Positions 42,956-53,112 of a stretch of DNA of 64,000 nt are shown in pieces. Origin of the DNA: Nonomuraea fuscirosea. Lineage in GTDB: Bacteria > Actinomycetota > Actinomycetes > Streptosporangiales > Streptosporangiaceae. Location of the stretch: positions 1 through 64,000 of the forward strand of contig NZ_PVNG01000035.1 in assembly GCF_003001935.1 (NCBI RefSeq), given 5' to 3'. The position numbers and the translations under genes are program-made. The number at the start of each line of letters is the position of its first letter. The stretch's first letter is position 1. The notes beneath the pieces are model-generated. The model was not told the DNA's origin, did not search any database, and saw only the letters and a program-made list of their open reading frames with translations.

Positions 42956-44740
42956 TCAGTTCCCCTGCTTCCAGGTGGCGATCAGCTTGTCGTAGTCGAC
43001 CGTCTCCGGCTTGCCGCGCTCGTCGGCCAGTTTCGGCGCGGGCGCGCCCGGCTGGTCGAACCAGTACTGGGCGGGGCGCTCCTGGTTGAGCTTGGGCGCG
43101 CACTGGCCGCCGTACCCCTGCCGCTCGCGCGACAGGCGCTCCAGGCGGGCCAGGATGTCGTCCTGCTGCTTGGCCAGGTTGTCCATCGACTGCTGCGGCG
43201 TGGTCTCACCGGTCACGGCGGTGGCCACGTTCTGCCACCACAGCTGCGCCAGCTTCGGGTAGTCGGGCACGTTCGTGCCGGTCGGCGTCCACTGCACGCG
43301 GGCCGGCGAGCCGTAGAACTCGATCAGGCCGCCGTACTTCTCGGCGTTGTCGGCGAAGTAGTCGCTCTTGATGTCCGACTCGCGGATGAAGGTCAGGCCG
43401 GTGATCGACTTCTTCAGCGAGACCGTCTTCGACGTGACGAACTGCGCGTACAGCCAGGCCGCGGCCCTGCGGTCCTGCGGGGTGTTCTTCAGCAGCGTCC
43501 ACGAGCCGGCGTCCTGGTAGCCCAGCTTGTTGCCGTCCTTCCAGTACGCGCCGTGCGGGCTCGGCGCGATGCGCCACTTGGGCGTGCCGTCGCCGTTGAC
43601 GACCGGCAGCCCCTCCTTGGTCATGTCGGCGGTGAACGAGGTGTACCAGAAGATCTGCTGGGCGACGGCGCCCTGGGCGGGGACGGGGCCCGCCTCGCTG
43701 AAGTTCATGCCCGCGGCTTCCCTGGGCGCGTACTTCTTCAGCCAGTCCACGTACTTGGTGAGCGCGTAGACCGCGGCCGGGCCGTTGGTGTCGCCGCCGC
43801 GGGTCACCGAGGAGCCGACCGGGCGGCAGTTCTCCACCCTGATGCCCCAGTCGTCCACCGGCAGGCCGTTGGGGATGCCGGGGTCGCCGTTGCCCGCCAT
43901 GGACAGCCAGGCGTCGGTGAAGCGCCAGCCAAGCGACGGGTCCTTGCGGCCGTAGTCCATGTGGCCGTAGACCTTCTTGCCGTCGATGGTGCCGTCGCCG
44001 TTGACCTTGGTGGTGAAGAACTCGGCGATGTCCTCGTAGGCCGCCCAGTTGACCGGGACGCCGAGGTCGTAGCCGTACGCGGCCTTGAACTGCTTCTTGA
44101 TCTCCGGATCGGTGAACCAGTCGTAGCGGAACCAGTAGAGGTTCGCGAACTGCTGGTCGGGGAGCTGGTAGATCTTCTTGTCCGGGCCGGTGGTGAAGCT
44201 GATCCCGATGAAGTCGTCCAGGTCGAGCGTGGGGGAGGTGACGTTCTTGCCCTCGCCGGCCATGTAGTCCGACAGCGGCACCACGTAGTCGCCGCGCGAG
44301 TGGGTGCCGATCAGGTCGGAGTCGTTGACGTAGGCGTCGTAGATGTTCTGGTCGCCCTGGATCTGCGTCTGCAGCTTCTCGACGACGTCGCCCTCCTGGA
44401 TCAGGTCGTGCTTGATCCTGATCCCGGTGATCTCGGCGAACGCCTTGGCGAGCTGCTGCGACTCGTACTCGTGCGTGGTGATGGTCTCGGAGACCACGTT
44501 GATCTGCATGCCCCGGTACGGCGCCGCGGCCTTGATGAACCAGTCCATCTCCGCGAGCTGCTGCTCCTTGGACAGCGTGCTCGGGGTGAACTGCTCCGTC
44601 ACCCATCTCTGGGCCGCGGCCCTGCCGTCGGCCTCCTTGAAGTCGCTGGTGGGCTTGTCCGCGCCCTGGGTGCAGCCTGCCGCTAACAGGACGAGCACTG
44701 TCAGACCTGCGGCCGCGGACCTGCCTGCCCGATGCCTCAT
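42956..44740 (-). CDS. glpV: glycerol-type ABC substrate-binding lipoprotein GlpV
   Basis: 594 aa. Lipobox LLAAGC-T (Cys23). The long SBP1 form (about 570-590 residues) with ETITTHEYESQQLAKAFAEITGI, QGDQNIYDAYVNDSDLIGTH, and the C-terminal repeated-domain end WWQNVATAVTGETTPQQSMDNLA is characteristic of GlpV of the Rhizobium-type glycerol transporter GlpSTPQUV. Binding of glycerol is inferred from family and operon, not shown. Last gene of the six-gene operon. Confidence 0.85.
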   Translation of the reverse strand: MRHRAGRSAAAGLTVLVLLAAGCTQGADKPTSDFKEADGRAAAQRWVTEQFTPSTLSKEQQLAEMDWFIKAAAPYRGMQINVVSETITTHEYESQQLAKAFAEITGIRIKHDLIQEGDVVEKLQTQIQGDQNIYDAYVNDSDLIGTHSRGDYVVPLSDYMAGEGKNVTSPTLDLDDFIGISFTTGPDKKIYQLPDQQFANLYWFRYDWFTDPEIKKQFKAAYGYDLGVPVNWAAYEDIAEFFTTKVNGDGTIDGKKVYGHMDYGRKDPSLGWRFTDAWLSMAGNGDPGIPNGLPVDDWGIRVENCRPVGSSVTRGGDTNGPAAVYALTKYVDWLKKYAPREAAGMNFSEAGPVPAQGAVAQQIFWYTSFTADMTKEGLPVVNGDGTPKWRIAPSPHGAYWKDGNKLGYQDAGSWTLLKNTPQDRRAAAWLYAQFVTSKTVSLKKSITGLTFIRESDIKSDYFADNAEKYGGLIEFYGSPARVQWTPTGTNVPDYPKLAQLWWQNVATAVTGETTPQQSMDNLAKQQDDILARLERLSRERQGYGGQCAPKLNQERPAQYWFDQPGAPAPKLADERGKPETVDYDKLIATWKQGN

Positions 44741-44756
44741 CGTTCCGCTCCTCTTC

Positions 44757-44800
44757 TGTCGGCCTCACATGCCTGTCAGCCCCGAATACCTGTCAGCCCC
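44757..44800 (-). repeat. three 17-bp copies starting on the glpU stop codon
   Basis: GTCAGCCCC occurs at 44792 and 44775 (17 bp apart) and GTCGGCCTC at 44758. The TCA at 44793-44795 is the minus-strand TGA stop of glpU; the others are intergenic. The third merges with the glpV ribosome-site region. Confidence 0.7.
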
Positions 44801-45068
44801 ACCTGCCGATCACGAGCGCCACCAGCAGCGCGCAGCCGAGCGCGAGCCACATGGACAGGTCGGTGACGGCGATCCAGCCGGCCAGGACGACGGCCGCGCT
44901 GATCAACCCGATGTAGAGCCGGTCGCCCCGGTCGGTCTCGATCCGCAGGAAGCCCCGCCTGGCCACGGGAGGGGAGATCCGGCCCCAGACCGCCATCGCG
45001 GCCAGCAGCACGACCAGCCCGGCGAACACCAGGGCGGTGGGGACGGTCCAGACCATCCAGTCGAGCAC
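44793..45068 (-). CDS. glpU: DUF2160 small membrane protein GlpU
   Basis: 91 aa from GTG 45068. Three hydrophobic helices (WMVWTVPTALVFAGLVVLLAAMAVWG, YIGLISAAVVLAGWIAV, WLALGCALLVALVIG) with PPVARRGFLRIETDRGDRLYIG between; matches DUF2160, the small subunit encoded only in glycerol ABC operons and of unproven function. Sits between glpQ and glpV as in rhizobia. Confidence 0.88.
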   Translation of the reverse strand: MLDWMVWTVPTALVFAGLVVLLAAMAVWGRISPPVARRGFLRIETDRGDRLYIGLISAAVVLAGWIAVTDLSMWLALGCALLVALVIGRWG

Positions 45069-45070
45069 GG

Positions 45071-45892
45071 CTAGACCCTTCCCAGGGCGAAGCCCTTGGC
45101 GATGTAGTTGCGCACGAACCAGATCACGATCGCGCCGGGCACGATCGTCAGCACTCCCGCCGCCGCGAGCAGGCCCCAGTCCACACCCGCCGCGCTCACC
45201 GTCCGCGTCATCGTCGCGGCGATCGGCTTCGCGTTCACCGAGGTGATCGTCCTGGCGATCAACAGCTCGACCCAGCTGAACATGAAGCAGAAGAACGCGG
45301 TCACGCCGATCGCGGACCGGATCATCGGCAGAAATATCCTGACGAAGAAACGCGGCAGCGAATATCCGTCGATCGCCGCGGTCTCGTCTATTTCCCGGGG
45401 AATGCCGGACATGAAGCCTTCCAGGATCCACACCGCCAGCGGCACGTTGAAGAGCATGTGCGCGATGGCCACGCCCAGATGCGTGTCGAACAGGCCGACG
45501 CTCTGATAAATCTGGAAGAACGGCAGCAGGAAAACCGCGGGCGGGGCCATGCGATTGGTCAGCAGCCAGAAGAACAGATGCTTGTCCCCGGCGAACCGGA
45601 AACGCGAGAAGGCGTAGGCCGCGGGCAACGCCACGATGAGCGACATGACCGCGTTCAACGAGGTGTAGACGATGGAGTTCAGATAGCTCGAATACCACGA
45701 GGAGTCGGTGAAGAAGGTGACGTAGTTGTCGAACGTCACGCGCTGCGGGACGAGCGAGAAGCTGCCGAGGATGTCCTCGTTCGGGCGGATCGACATGCCG
45801 AACATCCACAGCAGCGGCAGCATGAGCGTGGCCACGTAGAGCCAGAAGACCGTGCGCGCCCAGGGCAGCCGCCGGCCGGTGGTCCTGGTCAT
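45071..45892 (-). CDS. glpQ: glycerol-type ABC permease GlpQ
   Basis: 273 aa from ATG 45892. Six helices, EAA loop EIDETAAIDGYSLPRFFVRIFLPMIRS, C-terminal VWFVRNYIAKGFALGRV typical of the MalG side. The longer open frame reaching 46732 is a shadow of glpP. Spacing to glpP is five bases, to glpU two. Confidence 0.9.
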   Translation of the reverse strand: MTRTTGRRLPWARTVFWLYVATLMLPLLWMFGMSIRPNEDILGSFSLVPQRVTFDNYVTFFTDSSWYSSYLNSIVYTSLNAVMSLIVALPAAYAFSRFRFAGDKHLFFWLLTNRMAPPAVFLLPFFQIYQSVGLFDTHLGVAIAHMLFNVPLAVWILEGFMSGIPREIDETAAIDGYSLPRFFVRIFLPMIRSAIGVTAFFCFMFSWVELLIARTITSVNAKPIAATMTRTVSAAGVDWGLLAAAGVLTIVPGAIVIWFVRNYIAKGFALGRV

Positions 45893-45897
45893 GGTCC

Positions 45898-46805
<908 letters not shown>

Positions 46806-46809
<4 letters not shown>

Positions 46810-47900
46810 TCCTCGCCCCTTCCGTTCAGGGGTGCGAGCGAGCCGCACCTGACCTGGTCCCTGAACAGGAACGTGCGCTCGGCGGGGAAGTGCAGGAACG
46901 CGAGCGCGCCCGGCTCGTGGGACGAGCCGGCCTCCGTCTTGGCGATCATCTGATGCTCGCCGACCCTGGTGTGGACCAGGTCGTACGCGCCCATCCGGTC
47001 GGTACCCGTCACCCGGGCCGGCACCCCGGGGGAGGTACGTTCGCCGGCGATCCGGACGAACTCCGGGCGCACCCCGATCCGCACCGGGCCAGGAGGCAGG
47101 TCGCCCTTGACCGCGCCCGCCGTGCTCTTGCCGACGCGGACGATGTCGCCGGTCACCTCGGCGGGCAGCATGTTCATGCCGGGGGAGCCGATGAAGTGGC
47201 CCACGAACTCGTGCGCCGGAGACAGGAACAGCTCCGCCGGCTCGCCCGTCTGCACGATCGCGCCGTCGTTGAGCACCACCACCTCGTCGGCGAACGTCAG
47301 CGCCTCCGTCTGGTCGTGCGTGACGTAGACCAGCGTGTGGCCGGTGTCGCGGTGGATCTCCTTCAGCTTGCTGCGCAGCGTCCACTTCAGCGCCGGATCC
47401 ACCACGGTGAGCGGCTCGTCCAGCAGGACCGCGGCCACCTCGGGGCGCACCAGGCCGCGGCCCAGGCTGACGATCTGCTGCCGGCCCGGGTCGAGCCGTC
47501 GCGAGCGGCGGCGCAGCACCTCGTCCAGGCCGAGCAGCGCCGACACCTGGCGGACGCGGCGGTCGATCTCCTGCCTGGGCACCTTGCGGTTGCGCAGCGG
47601 GAAGGCGAGGTTGTCGTAGACCGACATCTCCTCGTACAGGACGGGGAACTGGAAGACCTGCGCGATGTTGCGGCCCGCGGTGGGCACGCCGGTCACCTCG
47701 CGGTCGTCGAACCAGATCCGGCCGACCGTGGGGGTGAGCAGGCCGGAGATGATGTTCAGGAGTGTGGTCTTGCCGCAGCCGCTGGGGCCGAGCAGCGCGT
47801 ACGCCCTGGCGCCGCGCCAGGTCCAGGTCATCGGTTTCAGCGCCCACGTCCGGCCGCCGTCGTAACTGTGGCCGACGCCCTCCAGCCGGATGTCAGCCAT
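46806..47900 (-). CDS. glpT: glycerol-type ABC ATPase GlpT with degenerate signature motif
   Basis: 364 aa. Walker A LLGPSGCGKTTLL, Walker B AVLLDEPLTVVD and switch His in VYVTHDQTEA are intact, but the signature LSGGQ is replaced by LDPGRQQIVSLGRGL. A TOBE-type C-terminal domain follows (VRIGVRPEFVRI). It works with GlpS as a heterodimer, where the opposite motif set is defective. Overlaps glpS by eight bases. Confidence 0.9.
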
Positions 47901-49023
47901 GCAGGTCCACCTCCGCGGCGCTGGTGCCGAGCAGCCGGCCGCCGTCCTGCTCGGCGCCCTTCTCCTCGCCCGCCTGGTCGAAGACGAAGACGTGCGCGGG
48001 GTCCACGTACGCGAGCGTGGTCTCGCCGGGGGTGAACAGCTGGGTGCCCGGCAGGTGGGCGACCAGGTGGTGGCCGTCCTGGAGGAGCAGGTGCAGGAAG
48101 GTCGCGCTGCCGGTCACCTCGGCGAGCCTGATCTCGGCCGGCAGCTCCAGCGCGGCGGGGCCGGCGGTGTCCGGGGCCCGGCCGATCGTGACCTGGTGGG
48201 GGCGTACGCCGAGGACGACCCCGTGGCCGGTGGCGTGCGCGCGGGGCGCGGGGAGTGAGGCGCCGAGCACCTCGATGCGGCCGTCGCGGACGACGCCCGG
48301 CAGCAGGTTGAGCGGGGGATCGCTGAGCGTGGCCGCCACGGCCAGCGTGGGCGGGTGGGCGTACATGTCGGCGACGTCCCCGACGTGCCGGACCCTGCCC
48401 TCGCCCAGCACCACGGTCGGCGCGGCGAACGTCAGCGCCTCGTTCGGGTCGGCGGTGGACCAGAGCACGACGCCGCCGGAATCGGCGAACATGGCCTTCA
48501 GGTCGGCGCGCAACTGCTCGCGCAGCTTGAAGTCCAGGTTGGCCAGCGGCTCGTCCAGCAGCAGCAGGTCCACGGGGCGGGCCAGGGCGCGGGCGATGGC
48601 GGTGCGCTGCTGCTGCCCGCCGGACAGCTCGGCCGGCCTGCGCCCCAGCAGCTCGGCGAGGCCCATGAGCTCGGCCACCTCGCGTACCCGGCGGTCGACG
48701 CCGTCGCGGCGGAAGCGGGAGTCGAGGCGGAGCGGGGAGGCGATGTTCTCGTAGACGGTCAGCGACGGGTAATTGATGAATTGCTGATAGACGAAGGCGA
48801 CCGATCTTTTTCGCACCGATATTCCGGTGACGTCTTTTCCGTTGACCGTCACCCGGCCTGTTTCCGGGGCCAGCAAACCTGCTGCGACGCGCATCAGCGT
48901 CGTCTTTCCCGCCATCATCGGGCCGATGACGGTGGTCATTCCTGGAGCTAATTCGAGATTGACGTCGTCCAGCCAGGTCTCCCCGTGCCGGCGCACGGAG
49001 ATGCCGTCGAGAATCACCGTCAC
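47893..49023 (-). CDS. glpS: glycerol-type ABC ATPase GlpS lacking the switch histidine
   Basis: 376 aa from GTG 49023, first gene of the operon. Walker A IGPMMAGKTTLM (GxxxxGKT kept), signature LSGGQQQRTAIARAL intact, Walker B LLLLDEPLANLD, but the switch region reads LWSTADPNEA, with Ala where the catalytic His normally is. TOBE domain at the C-terminus with LGVRPHQVTIG. Together with GlpT this predicts one competent and one degenerate ATP site. Confidence 0.9.
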   Translation of the reverse strand: MTVILDGISVRRHGETWLDDVNLELAPGMTTVIGPMMAGKTTLMRVAAGLLAPETGRVTVNGKDVTGISVRKRSVAFVYQQFINYPSLTVYENIASPLRLDSRFRRDGVDRRVREVAELMGLAELLGRRPAELSGGQQQRTAIARALARPVDLLLLDEPLANLDFKLREQLRADLKAMFADSGGVVLWSTADPNEALTFAAPTVVLGEGRVRHVGDVADMYAHPPTLAVAATLSDPPLNLLPGVVRDGRIEVLGASLPAPRAHATGHGVVLGVRPHQVTIGRAPDTAGPAALELPAEIRLAEVTGSATFLHLLLQDGHHLVAHLPGTQLFTPGETTLAYVDPAHVFVFDQAGEEKGAEQDGGRLLGTSAAEVDLHG

Positions 49024-49355
49024 GGTGCCCGGTCCTCTCTGCTTCCCTCCCTTCTAACATGACTTCAAGGTGTGCGCAAAGCTTTGTTCTGGTGCCTTTG
49101 ATAGCGGAGTGACAGATGTTTTCCGTCATTGTCAAGGTCGGGAAGGGCGTGAACGGCATCGGCTATCGCCGTGGCGGCCCGCGGCCAGGTCATCGCGGTT
49201 GGTGGGGGATATTTCGCGACATGACGGCATAGGGCGGGACTGGGGGTGGTGGTCTGGTCAGCGCTCGTTGGCCAACAAGCGTTGACATCTCAGGGTGCCC
49301 CGATTACCGTCAACATGTGTTGGCCAACAGATGTTGGCCTATCCGAGGAGGAACC
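49024..49355. promoter_or_regulatory. divergent promoter region of glpS and the FAD monooxygenase
   Basis: 332 bases without a gene. On the glp side there is TTGACA (minus strand, 49135-49130) and the palindrome CAAAGCTTTG (49077-49086). On the other side lie the TTGACA-17-TACCGT promoter and TTGGCCAA dyads listed separately. No regulator gene is adjacent. Confidence 0.55.
49267..49329 (+). promoter_or_regulatory. promoter with paired TTGGCCAA operators for the FAD monooxygenase
   Basis: TTGACA (49282-49287) and TACCGT (49305-49310), 17 bases apart, fit an actinobacterial -35/-10 pair. GTTGGCCAAC (49267-49276) lies just upstream and TGTTGGCCAACA (49318-49329), a perfect 12-bp dyad, at the expected transcription start. 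A repressor dimer bound to both would occlude the promoter; the protein is not encoded nearby. Confidence 0.65.
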
Positions 49356-50495
49356 ATGATCGCCACAGACGTGCTCGTCGTCGGCGCCGGCCCTGTGGGG
49401 CTCACCGCCGCCGTCGTCCTCACCCAGCTCGGCCACGACGTCGTCATCGTGGACGGGCAGGCCGAGGGCGCGAACACCTCCAGGGCCGCCGTCGTGCACC
49501 CGCGCACGCTGGAGCTGCTGGAGCCGTACGGGGTCAGCCAGGCCCTGGACGCGCGCGGGGTGCACACGCCGCGCTTCACCATCCGCGACCGCGACCGGCT
49601 GCTGGTGCCGGTGCCCTTCGAGGGGCTGCCGACGCGGTACCCGTACACGCTGATGATCTCCCAGGCGGACACCGAGGCGTTCCTGCTGGCCCGGCTGGAG
49701 GAGCTGGGCGGGAAGGTGCTGCGGCCGGTCCAGGTGACCGCGATCGAGCAGGACGACTCCGGCGTCACCGCCACCTTCGGCGACGGCCGCACCCTGCGCG
49801 CCTCCTACCTGGTGGGGGCCGACGGGATGCACAGCCTCGTGCGCGAGCAGTCCGGCATCGGCTTCGGCGGCGGCACGTACGCCGAGTCGTTCACCCTGGC
49901 CGACGTGCGGCTGAGCGGCGGGGTGCCGGACGGCGAGGTCATCCTGTACTTCTCGCCCGACGGCCTGGTGGTCGTCGCCCCGCTGCCCGACGGGCTGCAC
50001 CGGATCGTGGCCACCATCGAGGAAGCCCCGCGCGAGCCCGACGCGGCGTTCGTACAGCGCCTGCTCGACACGCGCGGGCCCGAGGCCGAGCCCGCCGTGG
50101 TGAAGGAGGTCCTCTGGGGCTCCCGCTTCCGGGTGCACCACCGGATCGCCGACACCTACCGGCACGGCCGGGTCCTGCTCGCCGGGGACGCGGCGCACGT
50201 GCACTCGCCGGCCGGCGGGCAGGGCATGAACCTCGGCGTCGAGGACGCGGTGAAGCTGGGCGAGGCGCTGGCCGGGGTGCTGGCGGGCGGCCCCGGCTCC
50301 CTGCTCGACGCCTACGCGGGCGCGCGCCGGCCGGTGGCGGAGAAGGTCGTCGGGCTGGCGAGCCGGCTGACCTCGCTGGCCACCGCGAACGCCGCCCTGC
50401 GCCCGCTGCGCAACGCGGTGCTGCGGCTCGCCGGCCGCCTCCCCGTCGTACGCCGGCGCCTGGCCTGGCAGCTGTCCGGCCTCGACCGCCGCTGA
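49356..50495 (+). CDS. FAD-dependent monooxygenase (PHBH/UbiH fold)
   Basis: 379 aa from ATG 49356 with GAGGAGG upstream; in-frame codons back to 49317 lie in the operator. FAD motifs: GxGxxG in VVGAGPVGLTAAV, the DG motif LVGADGMHSLV, and GDAAHVHSPAGGQGMNLGVEDAVKLG. Hydroxylates aromatic or polyketide substrates, or inactivates an antibiotic (TetX/rifampicin-monooxygenase relatives). A tightly repressed single gene suits induction by the substrate. Confidence 0.88.
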   Translation: MIATDVLVVGAGPVGLTAAVVLTQLGHDVVIVDGQAEGANTSRAAVVHPRTLELLEPYGVSQALDARGVHTPRFTIRDRDRLLVPVPFEGLPTRYPYTLMISQADTEAFLLARLEELGGKVLRPVQVTAIEQDDSGVTATFGDGRTLRASYLVGADGMHSLVREQSGIGFGGGTYAESFTLADVRLSGGVPDGEVILYFSPDGLVVVAPLPDGLHRIVATIEEAPREPDAAFVQRLLDTRGPEAEPAVVKEVLWGSRFRVHHRIADTYRHGRVLLAGDAAHVHSPAGGQGMNLGVEDAVKLGEALAGVLAGGPGSLLDAYAGARRPVAEKVVGLASRLTSLATANAALRPLRNAVLRLAGRLPVVRRRLAWQLSGLDRR

Positions 50496-50601
50496 CCGCC
50501 CGACCCGACGTCACATCCCCAGACGCAATCGCTCCGAGGGAGCTCAGACGCCGGAGCATTCCTTCCCGGGGAGCCCGGTCGCCTTCGCTGGGGAGCGCGA
50601 C

Positions 50602-51408
50602 CTACGGCAGGATCGCGTCCACGTAACCGCCGTCCACCCGCACCGCGCCGCCCGTCGTCGCGGAGGCGAGCGCCGAGCTGAGGTAGACCACCATGTTCGC
50701 GATCTCCTCGGGCTCGATCAGCCGCTGGATCAGCGACTGCGGCCGATGCAGCCGCATGAACTCCCGCTGCGCCTCCTCCCAGGGCAACTGCTCGTCCACG
50801 AGCTGGTAGACGAACTCCTCCACGCCGCCCGTGTGCGTCGGCCCCGCGATCACCGAGTTGACCGTGACCCCGCTGCCCGCCGCCTCCTTGGCGAAGCCTC
50901 TGGAGACCGCCAGCAGCGCCGTCTTCGACATGCCGTAGTGGATCATCTCGGCGGGCGTGACGATCGCCGAGTCGCTGGCGATGTATTGGATCCGGCCCCA
51001 GCCGCGCTCGCGCATCGCCGGCAGGTACGCGCGGGTCAGGCGGACCGCGGCCAGCACGTTGACCTCGAAGAAGCGGCGCCACTCGGCGTCGCTGATCTCC
51101 AGCGGCGGCTTGGCCTCGAAGATGCCCAGGTTGTTGACCAGGATGTCCACCTGCGGCAGCGTGCCCAGCACCTGCTCGCAGCCTTCGTCAGAGGAGACGT
51201 CGCCGGGAGCGGCGACCAGGTCGGCGCCCGGCCCCTCGCCCTTTAGATCGCCGGTGATCCGCTCGATCGCCGCCGTCACCGACCGCTCGCTGCGGCCGTT
51301 GATCCCCACCCGGGCTCCGGCCCTGGCCAGCCCCGTGGCGATGGCCGCCCCGATGCCCTGGGTCGAGCCGGTGACCAGCGCGGTCTTTCCGCTGAGGTCG
51401 ATACGCAT
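50602..51408 (-). CDS. SDR family oxidoreductase
   Basis: 268 aa from ATG 51408 (MRIDLSGKTALVTGSTQGIG). NADP-type TGSTQGIG with basic GRSERS after strand 2, NNLG, catalytic SDSAIVTPAEMIHYGMSK and C-terminal PEEIANMVVYLSSALASATTGGAVRVDGG. Close to 3-oxoacyl-ACP reductase-like SDRs; substrate unknown. Convergent with the FAD monooxygenase, 106 bases apart. Confidence 0.9.
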   Translation of the reverse strand: MRIDLSGKTALVTGSTQGIGAAIATGLARAGARVGINGRSERSVTAAIERITGDLKGEGPGADLVAAPGDVSSDEGCEQVLGTLPQVDILVNNLGIFEAKPPLEISDAEWRRFFEVNVLAAVRLTRAYLPAMRERGWGRIQYIASDSAIVTPAEMIHYGMSKTALLAVSRGFAKEAAGSGVTVNSVIAGPTHTGGVEEFVYQLVDEQLPWEEAQREFMRLHRPQSLIQRLIEPEEIANMVVYLSSALASATTGGAVRVDGGYVDAILP

Positions 51409-51491
51409 GCTGTCCCACCCCCTCCCGTCATTGTCCGCGATCACCTCGGGGCGGCCCGCACCGGGGGTGCGATGCGTAGGCTGGGTGGGGC

Positions 51492-53060
51492 GTGGAAGGG
51501 GCGTGGGTGCAGCGGATCCTGTGGCTCGTCGTGGCGGTCGCCTTCGTGGCGGGCATGGTCATCCCCCGAGACGTCGAGCCGGAGGAGGAGTGCCCGGCCC
51601 GCGACACCCGCGTCACGGCCCCCTACGCGGTGACCGGCTACTGGGTGATGCCGCGCGCCGACCTGTGCGTCACGCGGCGCATGGTCGAGGCCGTCCACGC
51701 CATCGGCGGCGACACGCTGATCACCTTCGGCCCCCGGTTAACCGCCGGTCAGGACCCCGGCTTCGACGGCTGTCTCCTCGACGGCCGGCCGTGCGCCGAG
51801 GTGCCAGGCAAGCGGATCCGCCAGGTCTACTCGTACGCGAGCAGCGAGGAGTTCGGGCCTGGCCTGCTCCGCTGCCCCGGGATCGACCGGCGGTTCGAGA
51901 CCGGCGACCGGGTCGTCTACCGGCTCTCGCTGGCCGGGTCCTGCTCCGACGCCGAGCACGACCTCGTCCTGATCTCCACCGACGGCGACGGGCTCGGCCA
52001 CCTGATGCGCGAGGCTAGCGCGTACGGGATGACGGTCTTCCCCGGCCTGCCCGCCGCGCCGCAGCGGGCGGCCAAGCCGTGGGAGCCCGACCTCGGCCAC
52101 CTCGCCGCGCTCAACGCCTTCACCGCGCGGGTGCTGGCCGACTACGGGCGGCGGTTCGGCGGGCTGAGCGCCTTCGGCGGGATGTACCAGTCGTTCGAGC
52201 TGGCCATGCGGTCGCGGTCCGGCCGCGATCCGATCATCGAGCTGTACGCGGCCCAGCACAAGGTGGTCGCCGCCGCGTTGCCGGGGAAGAAGCTGGTGGT
52301 CAGCCCGTACATCGACGCGCGAAAGGGGCGCGGCTTCCCGCCCGCGCAGGCGGGGGAGGGGCTGGCGGACATCGCGGCGACCCGCGCCGGCCTGCCCATG
52401 GCGGTCGCCGTGCAGGACGGGCGAGGCACCGGCAAGGTGCCGGTGTACGCGCCGCATGAGGCCGGGGCCGAGGTCGCGCCCCGGCTGGTGCCGGTCGTGG
52501 GCGAGGTGAGCAACGCGGAGGCGTACCACGGCTCCACCGGCGACTACGTCGAGGCGGCGGCGCGGCGGGTGCCGGACGGGGTGGAGCTCTGGGTGAACGT
52601 GGAGGGCTTCGAACCCACGCCCGCCCCCGGGGAGTGCGGGCGGCTCGACCCGCTGCCGCCGCGCGGGCGGACCACGAAGAGCCGGCTCGACCTCCAGGTC
52701 ATGGCGGCGGGGCCGCAGGCCGCGAAGGTCATCTCGTACGGGTGGGACCCGTTCTTCACCTGCCAGTCCCGCTACGACACGCCGTCGCTGGCCGACGACA
52801 TCGCGGCCGGGTGGCAGCAGCCGATCATAGTGAACGCGTACCGGAAGGAGCTCGGCGGGCGGCCCGGGGTCCTCGTCGAGGGCCACAACCTGCGCGGGGG
52901 GACGCTGAGCTTCGCGGGGGTGGCGGTGCGGCAGGAGTGGTACGGACGGGGCCGGCTCGAATCGGCCTGGGCCCCCTACACGCCCGCGGCCCCCTGGACC
53001 CCGGTCACGGCCACCAACGCGGCCGGCCACTCCAGCACGAACCCATACGTGCTGCCTTAG
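51492..53060 (+). CDS. secreted DUF4434-type (glycosidase-fold) protein
   Basis: 522 aa; GTG 51492 or GTG 51507. A short N-terminal hydrophobic helix (ILWLVVAVAFVAGMVI) is a signal or anchor. The centre (VTGYWVMPR, VEAVHAIGGDTLITFGPR, ASAYGMTVFPGLP, LVVSPYID, VAVQDGRG and VELWVNVEGFEP) fits the DUF4434 TIM-barrel group, predicted glycosidases. Ten or so cysteines suggest disulphides. Function unknown. The stop codon is in the first unit of a 26-bp array. Confidence 0.7.
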   Translation: MEGAWVQRILWLVVAVAFVAGMVIPRDVEPEEECPARDTRVTAPYAVTGYWVMPRADLCVTRRMVEAVHAIGGDTLITFGPRLTAGQDPGFDGCLLDGRPCAEVPGKRIRQVYSYASSEEFGPGLLRCPGIDRRFETGDRVVYRLSLAGSCSDAEHDLVLISTDGDGLGHLMREASAYGMTVFPGLPAAPQRAAKPWEPDLGHLAALNAFTARVLADYGRRFGGLSAFGGMYQSFELAMRSRSGRDPIIELYAAQHKVVAAALPGKKLVVSPYIDARKGRGFPPAQAGEGLADIAATRAGLPMAVAVQDGRGTGKVPVYAPHEAGAEVAPRLVPVVGEVSNAEAYHGSTGDYVEAAARRVPDGVELWVNVEGFEPTPAPGECGRLDPLPPRGRTTKSRLDLQVMAAGPQAAKVISYGWDPFFTCQSRYDTPSLADDIAAGWQQPIIVNAYRKELGGRPGVLVEGHNLRGGTLSFAGVAVRQEWYGRGRLESAWAPYTPAAPWTPVTATNAAGHSSTNPYVLP

Positions 53061-53112
53061 TCACGAACCCGTACGTGCCCGCCTTGGTCGCGAACCGGCA
53101 CGTGCTGCTTCA
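53036..53112 (+). repeat. 26-27-bp array starting on the DUF4434 stop codon
   Basis: ACGAACCCATACGTGCTGCC (53037), ACGAACCCGTACGTGCCCGC (53063) and GCGAACCGGCACGTGCTGC (53090) are spaced 26 and 27. The first includes the last codons of the gene with its TAG stop; the third runs into the stop of the convergent arginase-family gene. Confidence 0.8.

Noticed and set aside
49070-49285. Small open frame in the glpS/monooxygenase gap
   Set aside because: No ribosome site, poor composition, and it crosses the promoter and operators.
50520-50600. Terminator between the FAD monooxygenase and the SDR
   Set aside because: Only a 5-bp stem (GCTCC/GGAGC) is visible; too weak to call.
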